From Promethearchaeota archaeon (GTDB taxonomy: Archaea > Asgardarchaeota > Lokiarchaeia > Sigyniarchaeales > SOKP01), in contig JAHPZJ010000028.1 of assembly GCA_019058245.1 (NCBI GenBank), positions 160,403 to 224,402 of the forward strand: a stretch of DNA of 64,000 nt, read 5' to 3'. The notes under the pieces are model-generated. The model was not told the origin of the DNA. It saw only the letters and a program-made list of their open reading frames with translations, and made no database searches. Numbering within the stretch: position 1 is the first letter of the stretch; every line of letters starts with the position of its first letter. This document shows, piece by piece, positions 17,880-27,188 of the stretch. A program made the translations under genes and the position numbers.

Positions 17880-18285
17880 AGTTTAGGTTTCGAGGTGTTT
17901 TTATATTTTACTGATTATAACTGTATCTTAATATATGATTAAGAAGTAATTTTTCTTTTTATAATTAATTTATGTAATTTTCCTTTATTGTAAATGATAT
18001 TAAAGCTTTATAATATTTCCCAATAATAAGAAAACTATTATTTTTTTGATGATATTCTTTAAATAATGCTTAATAAAAATTGATATTATTGTTTCAGTGC
18101 TATGATTTTTCAAGGATTATTTAATATTTTAGATTTATACTTTCAAGTGATTGATATTTTTTATAATAATATAGATAGATATTTTCGAGATTTTCTATTT
18201 TTCGTTAATAATAATGGTTTATATTAGTATTGCTAAAAATTATAAAATATTCCTTATCATTTTATTATTATATAAAAAAATACTG
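17880..18285. other. AT-rich divergent promoter region
   Basis: About 400 bp between the divergent glmM and FAD-oxidase genes. It contains A/T-rich promoter-like sequence but no motif I can name. The far end is open in the frame of the oxidase up to a possible ATG at 18214, but the added residues (Ile/Leu/Lys-rich) do not resemble the family. Confidence 0.4.
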
Positions 18286-19773
18286 ATGTTTATGGATTTG
18301 AAAGAATTTGAATTAATTTATAAACAAAATCGGTGTGAGATTAAAGATAAAAAGAATATAGAAACTAGATTAAAAGGGATTGTTGGTAAGAATAATATAT
18401 CAACTAAAAAAATAGATTTATTAGCTTATTCTAAGGATACTTCACTTATAGGGTTCAATTGGACACTCCAAGGAAAAATTGCAGGATTACCTGATTTTAT
18501 AACATGGCCAGAAACAGAAGAGCAAATATCAGAAATTTTAAAACTAGCAAATAGAGAGAAGATTCCTGTAATACCATATGGTGAGGGATCTGGAGTTGTT
18601 GGGGGTGCGATACCAGTTTATGGGGGAATTATTATTGATATGAAAAAATTTAATAACATTCTTGAAATAAATGATAAAAATTTGACAGTTACTGCTCAAA
18701 CTGGTATTAATGGAATGAATTTGGAACGTTATTTAAATGCTAGAGGATATACAACAGGTCATATACCACAATCTCTTTATATTTCTTCATTAGGGGGATG
18801 GATAGCTCATAGAGCTGCAGGACAATTTAGTACTAAATATGGAAAGATAGAAGATATAATTTTAGGAATGGAAGTAATTCTACCTCAAGGAAAGATTGTA
18901 AAATTTAAAACTATTTCCAGGGCATCAACTGGTCCTCAATTTGATAAGCTATTCATTGGCTGTGAGGGTACACTAGGAATTATTACAAAAGCTACACTTA
19001 AAATATGGCCCTATCCTGAAACAAGAGCATTAATTTCTTATGCCTTCCCTACTTTTGAGGATTCTTTAGAAGCAACTAGACAAATATTAAGGCAACAAAT
19101 TTATCCTGCTGTTATCCGAATTTATGATGCCGATGAAACATTCAGACATTTTGATCATATAGAAAAAGCTAAGAATAAGGTGATGGTTGTGTTTGTTTGT
19201 GAGGGGATTAAAAGCCTGGTTAATCTTGAAAAGGCAATTACTATGGATACATGTGAAAAAAATAATGGTGTTGCGTGTGGGGAAGAACCAGTTGAACATT
19301 GGTTTGAAACTAGATTTAGAGTAACTGAAACTTCATTATCGCCAACATTAAAGACAGTTTTTGATACAATCGAAATTGAAATTTTATGGGATAAGGCAGC
19401 AGATCTATATCACTCTGTAATAACTACAACTAAAAAAATAAAAGGTTTAATTTTTATAACAGCGCATGTATCTCACTTTTATCCTAATGGAGTAGGGTTT
19501 TATTTTAGTTTTGCGGGAATTGCTCCAAAAGAAAAAACTGATCTTGAATTTTATCAAGAGGTTTGGAATACAGTTATTAAAGCAGTAGAAGATTGCGGTG
19601 GATCATTTGGACACCATCACGGTGTAGGAATCAATAGGTCAAAGTGGATGCCAGTAGAATGGGGTGTATCGTTTGATACTATAAAACAGATAAAGAATTT
19701 ACTTGATCCTAATAATATTTTAAACCCAGGGAAAATTTATGAAAATCTTTGGAAAAACGGAGATGAGAAATAA
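18286..19773 (+). CDS. FAD-linked oxidase, GlcD / alkylglycerone-phosphate-synthase-like
   Basis: A PCMH-type flavoprotein of about 495 residues. The FAD-binding half includes PYGEGSGVVGG, the RAAGQFSTKYGKIED block and GCEGTLGIITKATLKIWP. The C-terminal FAD-oxidase domain includes HVSHFYPNGVGFYFSF, GHHHGVG and LLDPNNILNPGKIY. The SHFYPNG and HHHGVG stretches look more like alkyldihydroxyacetone-phosphate synthase (AGPS) relatives than typical glycolate oxidase. D-lactate, glycolate, glycerol-phosphate or AGPS-type chemistry are all possible. The stop codon directly abuts the start of the Fe-S gene, as expected for a dehydrogenase pair. An upstream ATG at 18214 would add 24 hydrophobic residues and is less likely; ATG 18292 is also possible. 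Confidence 0.8.
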   Translation: MFMDLKEFELIYKQNRCEIKDKKNIETRLKGIVGKNNISTKKIDLLAYSKDTSLIGFNWTLQGKIAGLPDFITWPETEEQISEILKLANREKIPVIPYGEGSGVVGGAIPVYGGIIIDMKKFNNILEINDKNLTVTAQTGINGMNLERYLNARGYTTGHIPQSLYISSLGGWIAHRAAGQFSTKYGKIEDIILGMEVILPQGKIVKFKTISRASTGPQFDKLFIGCEGTLGIITKATLKIWPYPETRALISYAFPTFEDSLEATRQILRQQIYPAVIRIYDADETFRHFDHIEKAKNKVMVVFVCEGIKSLVNLEKAITMDTCEKNNGVACGEEPVEHWFETRFRVTETSLSPTLKTVFDTIEIEILWDKAADLYHSVITTTKKIKGLIFITAHVSHFYPNGVGFYFSFAGIAPKEKTDLEFYQEVWNTVIKAVEDCGGSFGHHHGVGINRSKWMPVEWGVSFDTIKQIKNLLDPNNILNPGKIYENLWKNGDEK

Positions 19774-21042
19774 ATGAGTGAGATCTTAGAGAAATATAAA
19801 TGGATTGGCCCAATCATTGAAAAAATGGATCGAGACTTAAAACGGATATTTATGAAAAATTTTAGAATGCGAGATAAAAACTTTTTTCCAGAAGGGGATT
19901 ATAAAGCAGATATAAAAAACTTAGTTAATTGTATGCTCTGTCCAAATATGTGTAGATTTGATTGTGGTACGTTACAAACCTCTCTAACTGAAACCATGAG
20001 TCCTGCTTATAAAGCTCGGATAGGCTATTATCTAACAATAGGATTAATAGATCCAATGAAAAAAGAAAACCAAGATTTTATCAATTTAATGTACAAATGT
20101 ACAAATGAGGAAAACTGTAAAATTTGGTGCCCTTTTGAATTTTCGGTCGTATCACTCTTAGAGACTGTCAGAGAAGATTTAAATGATAAAAATTTGATGC
20201 CAGATTACTGTAAACAGCAGATTGATAAGTTGAATAATACGAATACTATAGAAGAGTACAATATATATCGAACTTATACTGAAAAAGGAATAGAAAATAT
20301 AGAAACGGATGGTAATGACGAAGTTTTCTATTATATTGGATGTGAATCAATGAAATTTCCTGAAGTTATAAAAGCAAATATAGAGATATTAAAGAAAGCT
20401 GGAATAAAATTTTCAACTAATCTTGATAGCAAAATATGTTGTGGAGGTCCAGCATTTAATATTAGAGAAATGGAAACCGCAAATAAGTTTGCTATGAAAA
20501 ATAAAGAACTTATTGAGGCAACAGGTGCTAAGACCATCATATCAGATTGTCCGGGATGTATATTAACATTATCAAATAGATATGAAAAACTCGGAGTTAA
20601 AATTGAAAAACAAATAATCCATATTGTTCAGTTCTTTAAAAAGTTAATTGATGATGGAAAATTAAGTTTTAAAAATAAAATTCCTGAAGAATTTAGAAAA
20701 ATCACTATTCATGATCCTTGTCTTATTGCTAGAAATTTAAAAGATACTGAATCAATAAGATTTATTCTTAATAGGATCCCTGATTTGGAAATTTTTGAAC
20801 CTCTTTATAATAAAGACTATGTTCATTGTTGTGGGTGGAGTGGTACTAACCATTGGGCAGATAGAGACTTAGCTATTAGAGAAGCAAGGAATAGAATTAA
20901 TGAATTAAAAGATACTGGAGTAAATATTTTCATATCCGCATGTCCTCTCTGTGAATTAGGTCTAGCTTATGGAATTGATGAAAATGAAAAAGAAAAATAT
21001 AAGATAATGGATATATCTGAATTGATAATAAGAATTTTATAA
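19774..21042 (+). CDS. CCG-domain iron-sulfur protein (GlpC/GlcF/HdrB-like)
   Basis: The 422-residue partner of the preceding flavoprotein. N-terminal ferredoxin-like motifs are CMLCPNMCRFDC (about 50-61) and a second group, C-x5-C-x3-CP (about 105-116), giving sites for [4Fe-4S] clusters. Two cysteine-rich CCG domains follow: CCGGPAFN with SDCPGC, and HDPC...CCGWSGTN with SACPLC. This layout is that of electron-transfer subunits such as GlpC, GlcF/LldE and HdrB, which pass electrons from a flavoprotein to a quinone or other carrier. No membrane helix is seen. The start ATG follows the upstream TAA without a gap, so the two genes are translationally adjacent. Confidence 0.88.
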   Translation: MSEILEKYKWIGPIIEKMDRDLKRIFMKNFRMRDKNFFPEGDYKADIKNLVNCMLCPNMCRFDCGTLQTSLTETMSPAYKARIGYYLTIGLIDPMKKENQDFINLMYKCTNEENCKIWCPFEFSVVSLLETVREDLNDKNLMPDYCKQQIDKLNNTNTIEEYNIYRTYTEKGIENIETDGNDEVFYYIGCESMKFPEVIKANIEILKKAGIKFSTNLDSKICCGGPAFNIREMETANKFAMKNKELIEATGAKTIISDCPGCILTLSNRYEKLGVKIEKQIIHIVQFFKKLIDDGKLSFKNKIPEEFRKITIHDPCLIARNLKDTESIRFILNRIPDLEIFEPLYNKDYVHCCGWSGTNHWADRDLAIREARNRINELKDTGVNIFISACPLCELGLAYGIDENEKEKYKIMDISELIIRIL

Positions 21043-21077
21043 AAATAATAGGTATAATAAAATAAGGGTGTGATATT

Positions 21078-22538
21078 ATGAGTGATCTGATTTGTGTATT
21101 CGACGTTGGAACTACTGGAGCTAGAACGATAATTTTTAATGATAAAGGTGAAGTAATTGCAAAAGAATATGAGGAATATCCTTTTATGAAGCAGCCTGTT
21201 GGCATTTCCGAACAAGATCCAATAATTTGGTGGAATGCTATAAAAAATACATGTAATAAAGCATTAAATCAGATTAATCCTGAAAATATTATAGGGATTT
21301 CAGCAACATTTTTTCGTAGTACAATTACGATTATTGATAAAAAAGGAGAAATACTACATCCTGCTTTAACCTGGATGGATGAAAGACAAGAAACTTCCGC
21401 AATTGAGTGGAAAAGAGAGGTTGATCTTAGAAGATCAATTCCTAAAATACTATGGGTTAAGAAAAATAAACCAGAATTATTTAATAAAGCGTATAAAATT
21501 ATCCATCCAGATACTTATATCTACTTAAAATTATGCGATGAATGTGTTACAGATCCCACAAATGGAATTTTTGGGATTTTAAATAAGAATACTCTAAAAT
21601 GGGATGAGGAGTTATCTGAATCATTTGACTTACCAATAGAATTATGGCCAGAGGTGCATATTCCAGGTGAGATCATTGGTGAACTAACGAGTACCGCTGC
21701 TGATGCTTTAGGTTTTAAAAAAAATATTCCAATAATTTTAGGTGGTGGAGATCAACAATGCTCATCATTAGGATTAGGTGTAATCAATCCCGCTCAAGCT
21801 AAAGTTACTACTGGGACTGGAACATTTATTGATTATGTTGTTGATAAGCCTGTAGAACCTTCGGGAGATTTTCCTATTTTTTCATTACCTTCTGTAATAG
21901 AAGGTAAATGGAACATTGAGGGTATTGCCCCAGGAACAGGTACAGCATTAAAATGGTTCGCAGAAAATTTCTCACAATTACAAATTAAGGAAAGTCAAGA
22001 AAAGAATATTAATATTTATGATATGCTAACAGCAGAAGCAGCTACCATACAGCCCGGAAGTGAAGGATTGTTATTTTTACCAGAATTATGTATCTTCCGA
22101 AAAGGAACACTTCATGGTTTAGGTTGGAATCATACTAGGGCACATATGGTACGAGCAATAATGGAATCTGCTGCTCTAGCTTCTCAAATGTATCTTCAAT
22201 TAATTGAAGGAATGGGAGGGAAGAAAACTACTGAATTGCGAGTTGATGGAGGTGCAATGAATAGTGAATTATGGACTCAGATTTTTGCGGATGTTATTTC
22301 AAAGCCAATATTAGTTCCAGAGGTTAAAGATGGTGCTGCTATGGGTGCTGCGATTTTAGGATTTTTAGGTTGCAAAAGATATGATACTATTGAAAAAGCC
22401 ATTGAAAAAATGGTTAGATTTCCCACAATCAAAAACTCAAGTAAAGAAAATCTTAATATTTATAAAAAATTAAAAAGAATTTTTATGCCAGTTTTATTAG
22501 ATATATACAGTAAAAAAAGAGTAACTAAAGATCTTTAG
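21078..22538 (+). CDS. FGGY-family carbohydrate kinase (glycerol/xylulose kinase-like)
   Basis: Sugar or polyol kinase of 486 residues. It begins with the phosphate-1 loop FDVGTTGARTIIFN. It then shows WMDERQE, the catalytic-base motif GGGDQQCSSLGLG (about 228-240), the adenosine-loop TGTGTF and the C-terminal FGGY-type segment RVDGGAMNSELW near residue 386-397. It lies 35 bp downstream of the Fe-S gene on the same strand, after a GGGTGTGAT that can serve as ribosome binding site. In this context glycerol kinase would fit a glycerol/glycerol-3-phosphate oxidation operon, but the sequence alone does not fix the substrate. Xylulokinase-like activity is an equal alternative. Confidence 0.85.
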   Translation: MSDLICVFDVGTTGARTIIFNDKGEVIAKEYEEYPFMKQPVGISEQDPIIWWNAIKNTCNKALNQINPENIIGISATFFRSTITIIDKKGEILHPALTWMDERQETSAIEWKREVDLRRSIPKILWVKKNKPELFNKAYKIIHPDTYIYLKLCDECVTDPTNGIFGILNKNTLKWDEELSESFDLPIELWPEVHIPGEIIGELTSTAADALGFKKNIPIILGGGDQQCSSLGLGVINPAQAKVTTGTGTFIDYVVDKPVEPSGDFPIFSLPSVIEGKWNIEGIAPGTGTALKWFAENFSQLQIKESQEKNINIYDMLTAEAATIQPGSEGLLFLPELCIFRKGTLHGLGWNHTRAHMVRAIMESAALASQMYLQLIEGMGGKKTTELRVDGGAMNSELWTQIFADVISKPILVPEVKDGAAMGAAILGFLGCKRYDTIEKAIEKMVRFPTIKNSSKENLNIYKKLKRIFMPVLLDIYSKKRVTKDL

Positions 22539-22726
22539 CTATTCTTAGAATTTCTTTTTTATATTTCTAAAAATTAGATATTATTTATGAAAATAATTAA
22601 ATAAAACTTAAAAAGAGTAAAAATCTATTCAAGTAATCTTTATTTCTATTTATTTTTAAATTTAGAAAAGTATTTTTTGAATCTATTATTTCAAAAAATA
22701 TAGAACATAATAAACCTTTTGCTCAC

Positions 22727-23551
22727 ATGCCTTATTTTAAGAACCAAGAGGGTTACAATTTATATTATGAAAACATAAATTCGGATTCAAATAAGTGCAC
22801 CATTATTTTACTCCATGGATTCGCTTCATCTGCTTCTTTTTTTAAGGCTCAAATAAGTATTTTAAAAGAGGATTATCGAATTATTGCTTTTGATGCATTA
22901 GGGCATGGGAGAAGTGAGCACCCAAAAGAACTCAATCTTACAAAAAATCTAAGACATGATATCATAAGAGATTTAGAAGATCTTCTAAGATTTTTAGATG
23001 TAGATGAACAATATGGTATAATTGGGCATTCTTTAGTTGGTGGAATGATAGGTCAATTATATACAATGAAGCATCCAACAGATGTCAAATTTTTAATTTT
23101 ATTGAATTCAGGGTATATTATGATAGATAATGTTGTTAGAAATATTTTTTATAATCTACTCCCATATTTTATCAGAATGAATTTTTTGGATGTAGTTGCA
23201 AATTCAGTTGAAAAGTTGTTAGATAAAACAATTCCTTATATCATTACCGCTTTATCAGGTAGTTTACCAGGTTTAAATCTAACAAAAGATCAATTATATA
23301 TGCAAATTGAAGATCAAATTTTTAGAATGATCCATGAAATTAAAGAATATGAACCTAATATTACTTGTCCAACACTTATAATTGGAGGAAGGCTTGATAA
23401 TTTTGCTCCAGAACAAATGTCAGAAAAATTACACCAGATGATTCCACACTCTACATTAGAAATTATTGATATGGCAGGTCATTTTGCTCCAGCTCAAAGA
23501 AAAGAGGTAGTTAATGAATTAATAAGTAATTTTATTAGAAAGATTAGATGA
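22727..23551 (+). CDS. Alpha/beta hydrolase
   Basis: A soluble hydrolase of 274 residues. The readable elements are LLHGFASSASFF (oxyanion turn), FDALGHGRSEHP, the nucleophile elbow GHSLVGGM, an Asp in GGRLDNFAP and a His in MAGHFAPAQ. The elbow has an extra Val compared with the usual GHSLGG order, which still leaves GxSxxG. Substrate unknown; esterase, lipase-like or peroxidase-like activities are possible. Its last codons overlap the next gene by four bases (ATGA), so the two are probably co-transcribed. Confidence 0.8.
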   Translation: MPYFKNQEGYNLYYENINSDSNKCTIILLHGFASSASFFKAQISILKEDYRIIAFDALGHGRSEHPKELNLTKNLRHDIIRDLEDLLRFLDVDEQYGIIGHSLVGGMIGQLYTMKHPTDVKFLILLNSGYIMIDNVVRNIFYNLLPYFIRMNFLDVVANSVEKLLDKTIPYIITALSGSLPGLNLTKDQLYMQIEDQIFRMIHEIKEYEPNITCPTLIIGGRLDNFAPEQMSEKLHQMIPHSTLEIIDMAGHFAPAQRKEVVNELISNFIRKIR

Positions 23552-24033
23552 AGGAAAAAAATCACAAACAAAATATAAATAGCTTTATGTCAATGAATGT
23601 TCTAATATCAATTAAACCAAAATATGTGAAGAAAATCGAAAAAGGAGAGAAAAGATATGAATTTAGGAAATCAATATTTAATTGCAAAAAAATAAATTTT
23701 ATTTATATTTATTGTACTACACCAATTAAAAAATTAGTTGCTCGATTTAAGATAAAAAAAATTATTGAGGATACTCCATTAAATTTATGGGAAAAATATA
23801 GATTTTTTGCCGGTATTAACAAAAATGAGTTTTTTAATTATTTTGAAGGAAAGATCAAAGGGTATGCCATAAAAATAAAAGATTTAGAATTCTTTAAAAA
23901 TTCTGTTGATCCATATCAAATTTGGTCAGATTTCATCCCTCCTCAGTCTTTTCGTTATATTGAAGATATCCCTTATACTTTTGATATAGTAAAAAGCAAT
24001 GAAAATAATAATTTAGAAATTAAAAAAGCATGA
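23548..24033 (+). CDS. ASCH/PUA-like domain protein (COG4933 type)
   Basis: The 161-residue protein consists of one PUA-like domain. LISIKPKYVKKIEKGEKRYEFRK is the domain start (given here in part: IKPKY, GEKRYEFRK), followed by YIYCTTP, a VARF strand, DTPLNLWEK and GYAIKIKDL. These match the archaeal COG4933 predicted-regulator family, whose ASCH-like fold is expected to bind RNA or modified nucleotides. The fifteen residues before the second and third Met (ATG 23587 or 23593) are polar and probably not part of the domain, so the true start may be there. It begins a run of three ASCH-type genes. Confidence 0.7.
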   Translation: MKEKNHKQNINSFMSMNVLISIKPKYVKKIEKGEKRYEFRKSIFNCKKINFIYIYCTTPIKKLVARFKIKKIIEDTPLNLWEKYRFFAGINKNEFFNYFEGKIKGYAIKIKDLEFFKNSVDPYQIWSDFIPPQSFRYIEDIPYTFDIVKSNENNNLEIKKA

Positions 24034-24124
24034 AGAGATCATTCTTCATGAAAAATCTTAAATTTAATTGAAGAAGTTTAAATTGATTAGAATTTATTTA
24101 TTTTTAAATTATAAATGATTCAAT

Positions 24125-25477
24125 ATGACCAGTAAATCTAATTTAAATTTAGAAATTCGAGAAGCTGTCAAAGAGGATTTTGAATTTGTTGAAGGTATGA
24201 TGTGTCATGCTTTAGAACCTTATTATGGTGGAGACCATAAAGCCCATGCCAAAAGAATATTAATGACTCATCTCTCTGGAGGAATTGATAAAATTGGACA
24301 TTTTTCATTTGAACAAAAAATGTTCATTCTGTGCTTAAATAGTAAAACCGTGGGAATGATTCATCTCGTTGGAAAGCGTCAGGGTACTTATAAGATCAGT
24401 CCAATTATAATTGATAAACCTTTTAGAGGAAAATATGGTTTAGGATCGGTTCTTCTTGAGCACGCTGAAAATTATGCCATTAAAAAGGGAGCAAGGCAAA
24501 TATATTGTACCGTAGCTGAAGAGAATGAGGAAGCCCAAAGTTTTTTTTTAGAAAAAGGATATATAATAGCTGGAAAATCAGAAAGTCACTATAAATATGG
24601 TATTACAGAGCTAATGATGTATAAAATATTTTTAGAACCAAATTTCGATGAAAAATTTGACAGACCTAATATTTCGGTTCATTTATTAGAAAAAAAATAT
24701 GAACTACAAGTTTCAGATTTTTTATTAGAAAAACTTCCAGAGCACTTCATAGGAATTGATTTGAAATGGATTGATGCACTTTTTAAAGGATTTTATAGAA
24801 GAAATTCTAGGAATATAAACTTAAAATTTAAACTTATTTTTGTTGCTATAGATAGATATGATAATGTCTTAGGAATTGCTGGTGCTACTCCAAAGAAAGG
24901 AGAACCCATCAAAATTATGCCGTTTTTAGCGAAAACATTACCAGCATTTGTAGCACTATTATCAGATATTCCATTTGAACTAAGAGACTATGGTCATAAA
25001 CTATATATTCATATAACACCCTCCGTTGAGGAAACAATAGCGTTACAGCAAAATGGATGGAAACTTGATGCTGCAATGCCAGAAGCATATCAAGAAAAAA
25101 TAATAACTCAACAATGGAGTTTAGATATTGATGATCCAAATTTTGCGCGTATTATCCGCACAAAGAAGAAATATCTTGATTTGATGAAGAAAAATAAAAA
25201 AACAATTGAAGTTAGAGTAGCATATAAAAAAATGAAATCAATTAAAAATGGTGATAGAGTAAAATTTCGATGTCGTAACAGTTCATACACTACTACTATT
25301 AAAGATATTAGATATTATTGTTCTATTAAAGAATTACTCGAAAGTGAAGATTCAAATAAAATTATTCCAAATCGGTCTAAAGAGGAGGTGTTGAAAATAC
25401 TAAAAGATATTTATCCCGAAAAATTAGAAAATCTTGGTATGATGGCATTAGAATTAAATTTAAACGAGAAGAAATAA
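24125..25477 (+). CDS. GNAT acetyltransferase fused to ASCH domain
   Basis: A 450-residue multidomain protein. Residues about 8-175 are a GNAT fold with the acetyl-CoA loop PFRGKYGLGSVLLEHAE and the NEEAQSFFLEKGY helix. Residues about 185-335 look like a second, diverged GNAT half (VAIDRYDNVLGIAGAT, IALQQNGWKLD) without a clear acetyl-CoA loop. Residues about 340-447 form an ASCH domain with KNKKTIEVRVAY and the KDIYPEK helix. The ASCH part is a paralogue of the stand-alone gene directly downstream (1 bp gap). ASCH domains bind RNA or hydrolyse N4-acetylcytidine (E. coli YqfB), so the fusion suggests acetylation-linked nucleoside or RNA chemistry. That role is inferred. Confidence 0.75.
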   Translation: MTSKSNLNLEIREAVKEDFEFVEGMMCHALEPYYGGDHKAHAKRILMTHLSGGIDKIGHFSFEQKMFILCLNSKTVGMIHLVGKRQGTYKISPIIIDKPFRGKYGLGSVLLEHAENYAIKKGARQIYCTVAEENEEAQSFFLEKGYIIAGKSESHYKYGITELMMYKIFLEPNFDEKFDRPNISVHLLEKKYELQVSDFLLEKLPEHFIGIDLKWIDALFKGFYRRNSRNINLKFKLIFVAIDRYDNVLGIAGATPKKGEPIKIMPFLAKTLPAFVALLSDIPFELRDYGHKLYIHITPSVEETIALQQNGWKLDAAMPEAYQEKIITQQWSLDIDDPNFARIIRTKKKYLDLMKKNKKTIEVRVAYKKMKSIKNGDRVKFRCRNSSYTTTIKDIRYYCSIKELLESEDSNKIIPNRSKEEVLKILKDIYPEKLENLGMMALELNLNEKK

Positions 25478-25478
25478 T

Positions 25479-25802
25479 ATGAGACGTCTTATTTTTAAAA
25501 AAGAATATCTAAAGCTCATCCTACAAGGAAAGAAAGTTTTAGAAGGAAGAGTTGGATATGAAAATATTAAGAAATTGAAGACGGGAGAAATTATTTCTCT
25601 AAACGGAAAATATAATGCAAAGATAATAAAAATTCAAAAATTTTCGAGTTTTAAGGAGGCATTGAATATAAATAATTATAAAAAGCTATTACCAAATGCT
25701 TCATCTATAGATGATGCTTTAAATATATATAGCAATATCTATCCCTTGTGGAAACAAGAAAAATTAGGTGTATTTATTTTAGAAATTAAATATCCATTAT
25801 AA
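25479..25802 (+). CDS. Stand-alone ASCH domain protein
   Basis: The 107-residue protein is a single ASCH domain. FKKEYLKLILQGKKVLEGRV is the first strand-helix-strand, followed by a LKTGEIISL strand and a helix ending in IYPLWKQEKLGVFILEI. It can be aligned along its length with E. coli YqfB, including the equivalent of catalytic Lys21 (second Lys of GKK). The position matching YqfB Thr24 is Glu here. It is nearly contiguous with the GNAT-ASCH gene and is probably translated with it. An RNA-binding role or modified-nucleoside hydrolysis are both open. Confidence 0.75.
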   Translation: MRRLIFKKEYLKLILQGKKVLEGRVGYENIKKLKTGEIISLNGKYNAKIIKIQKFSSFKEALNINNYKKLLPNASSIDDALNIYSNIYPLWKQEKLGVFILEIKYPL

Positions 25803-25992
25803 ATCTGAAACAAAAATAGCTTCTTATAGTTTTAACCAAATTATGAATTAAAAAATTGACAGTTTAGGAACTTTTTTTAATAGTATTATTCAATTTGAAC
25901 TCTTGTATTCAAATATAATAAATAAAAAGGAACTATATTTATTAGTAAGAGAAGAAAACTAAATTAAAAATATTCATAAATCTAAATTAAAG

Positions 25993-27021
25993 ATGAAGAA
26001 TAATAATGAAACTATTTTTGTATTTGCATCTGGTTATCGAGATCTATATAAAAAAGAAATTTATAATACACTAGCTTATCCATCAGAATTTTTGATGCAT
26101 TTTAGATATCGTTTAAAATGGGTAAGTTTAGAGATTTCAAATCACATTTCTTTAGAAGGTAAAAATCTTATTGTGATCGCGACAATTGAGCTAGATGATC
26201 AAAACAAAAATAAAAACCAGAAATTCATGCCATTGAGAAAAGGTAAGATTATATCTACTTCTAAGGATGGTGATACCTTACATATATATTTTGAATTATC
26301 GAAAGATTGGGTTTTATATGAGGATAACTCCAATGATAGAATAGATTTATATGATACAATTATTAAAAGAGGGGGTAATCCTTCCAATGGTGTTGCTGTT
26401 GCATTTGGGAACGCTCATAATTTTAAATTCTCTAATGATGATTTAGCATGGGTTTATATAATTAATAGGCTTGTTGAATTTCCAGAATATCAAAATTCTC
26501 TTTTTTTTAGATTAAACTCTGTTACAAGAGTTCCTAATAATAAACCTCTTGAATTAAAGAAATTAGATCCTTTTACCAATGGATATATTCTTAAAAGAAG
26601 AAAAAATTATATTTTTGATTTCTCATTCAATTTTGGGCATGAGCCACCAGAAAACGCGAAAAGTGCTAATTTTGAATTAAATAGCGATGAAATCCTAAAA
26701 ATATTTCCCAATAAGTTGATGTTGGGATTTAGAGTCGACAAAAAACATTTTTTTGTTTCTCCTAGTAGTCATTCTTCTAATGAGAGAACAATTATCTCTA
26801 CTAAAATAAAAGGTACTATTGAAGCCCCATTATTGGAAATTCCAATAAGGGTTACAAAAAATAAATTATTATATGGCTTATATTTATTTTTGATTTTACT
26901 TGGATTAATTTTTATAAGTTTACCTTTGGCAGAAAATATTTTAGGTGTGACTTTAAAACTATGTGGTGCTATTTCTACAGCTCTAGGGACTTTTTTAATA
27001 AATTATTATACAAAATATTAA
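25993..27021 (+). CDS. Uncharacterised protein with C-terminal membrane helices
   Basis: I do not recognise the 342-residue protein. Residues 1-285 are soluble, beta-rich and charged, with a YPSEFLMHFRYRLKWV stretch near residue 30-45 and a GNPSNGVAVAFGNAHNF segment near 128-145. The C-terminus has two closely spaced hydrophobic helices (about 290-335) ending in a short basic tail. The protein is probably anchored with the large domain in the cytoplasm, since there is no signal peptide. It stands alone between the ASCH cluster and the MazG-like gene. Confidence 0.55.
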   Translation: MKNNNETIFVFASGYRDLYKKEIYNTLAYPSEFLMHFRYRLKWVSLEISNHISLEGKNLIVIATIELDDQNKNKNQKFMPLRKGKIISTSKDGDTLHIYFELSKDWVLYEDNSNDRIDLYDTIIKRGGNPSNGVAVAFGNAHNFKFSNDDLAWVYIINRLVEFPEYQNSLFFRLNSVTRVPNNKPLELKKLDPFTNGYILKRRKNYIFDFSFNFGHEPPENAKSANFELNSDEILKIFPNKLMLGFRVDKKHFFVSPSSHSSNERTIISTKIKGTIEAPLLEIPIRVTKNKLLYGLYLFLILLGLIFISLPLAENILGVTLKLCGAISTALGTFLINYYTKY

Positions 27022-27188
27022 TCATTGCGATAGAAAATCAAATTTGGAATAGAGTTTTATTTTAATAGTAGAAATTAGTTAATTTTCTTTATATTTCAAA
27101 TCATTTTTAAATTAGATTTATAATAATAATTTTAAAAATAACCTCAACTAAATATTAAACATCATATATATTTAAAAACAATATTAAA

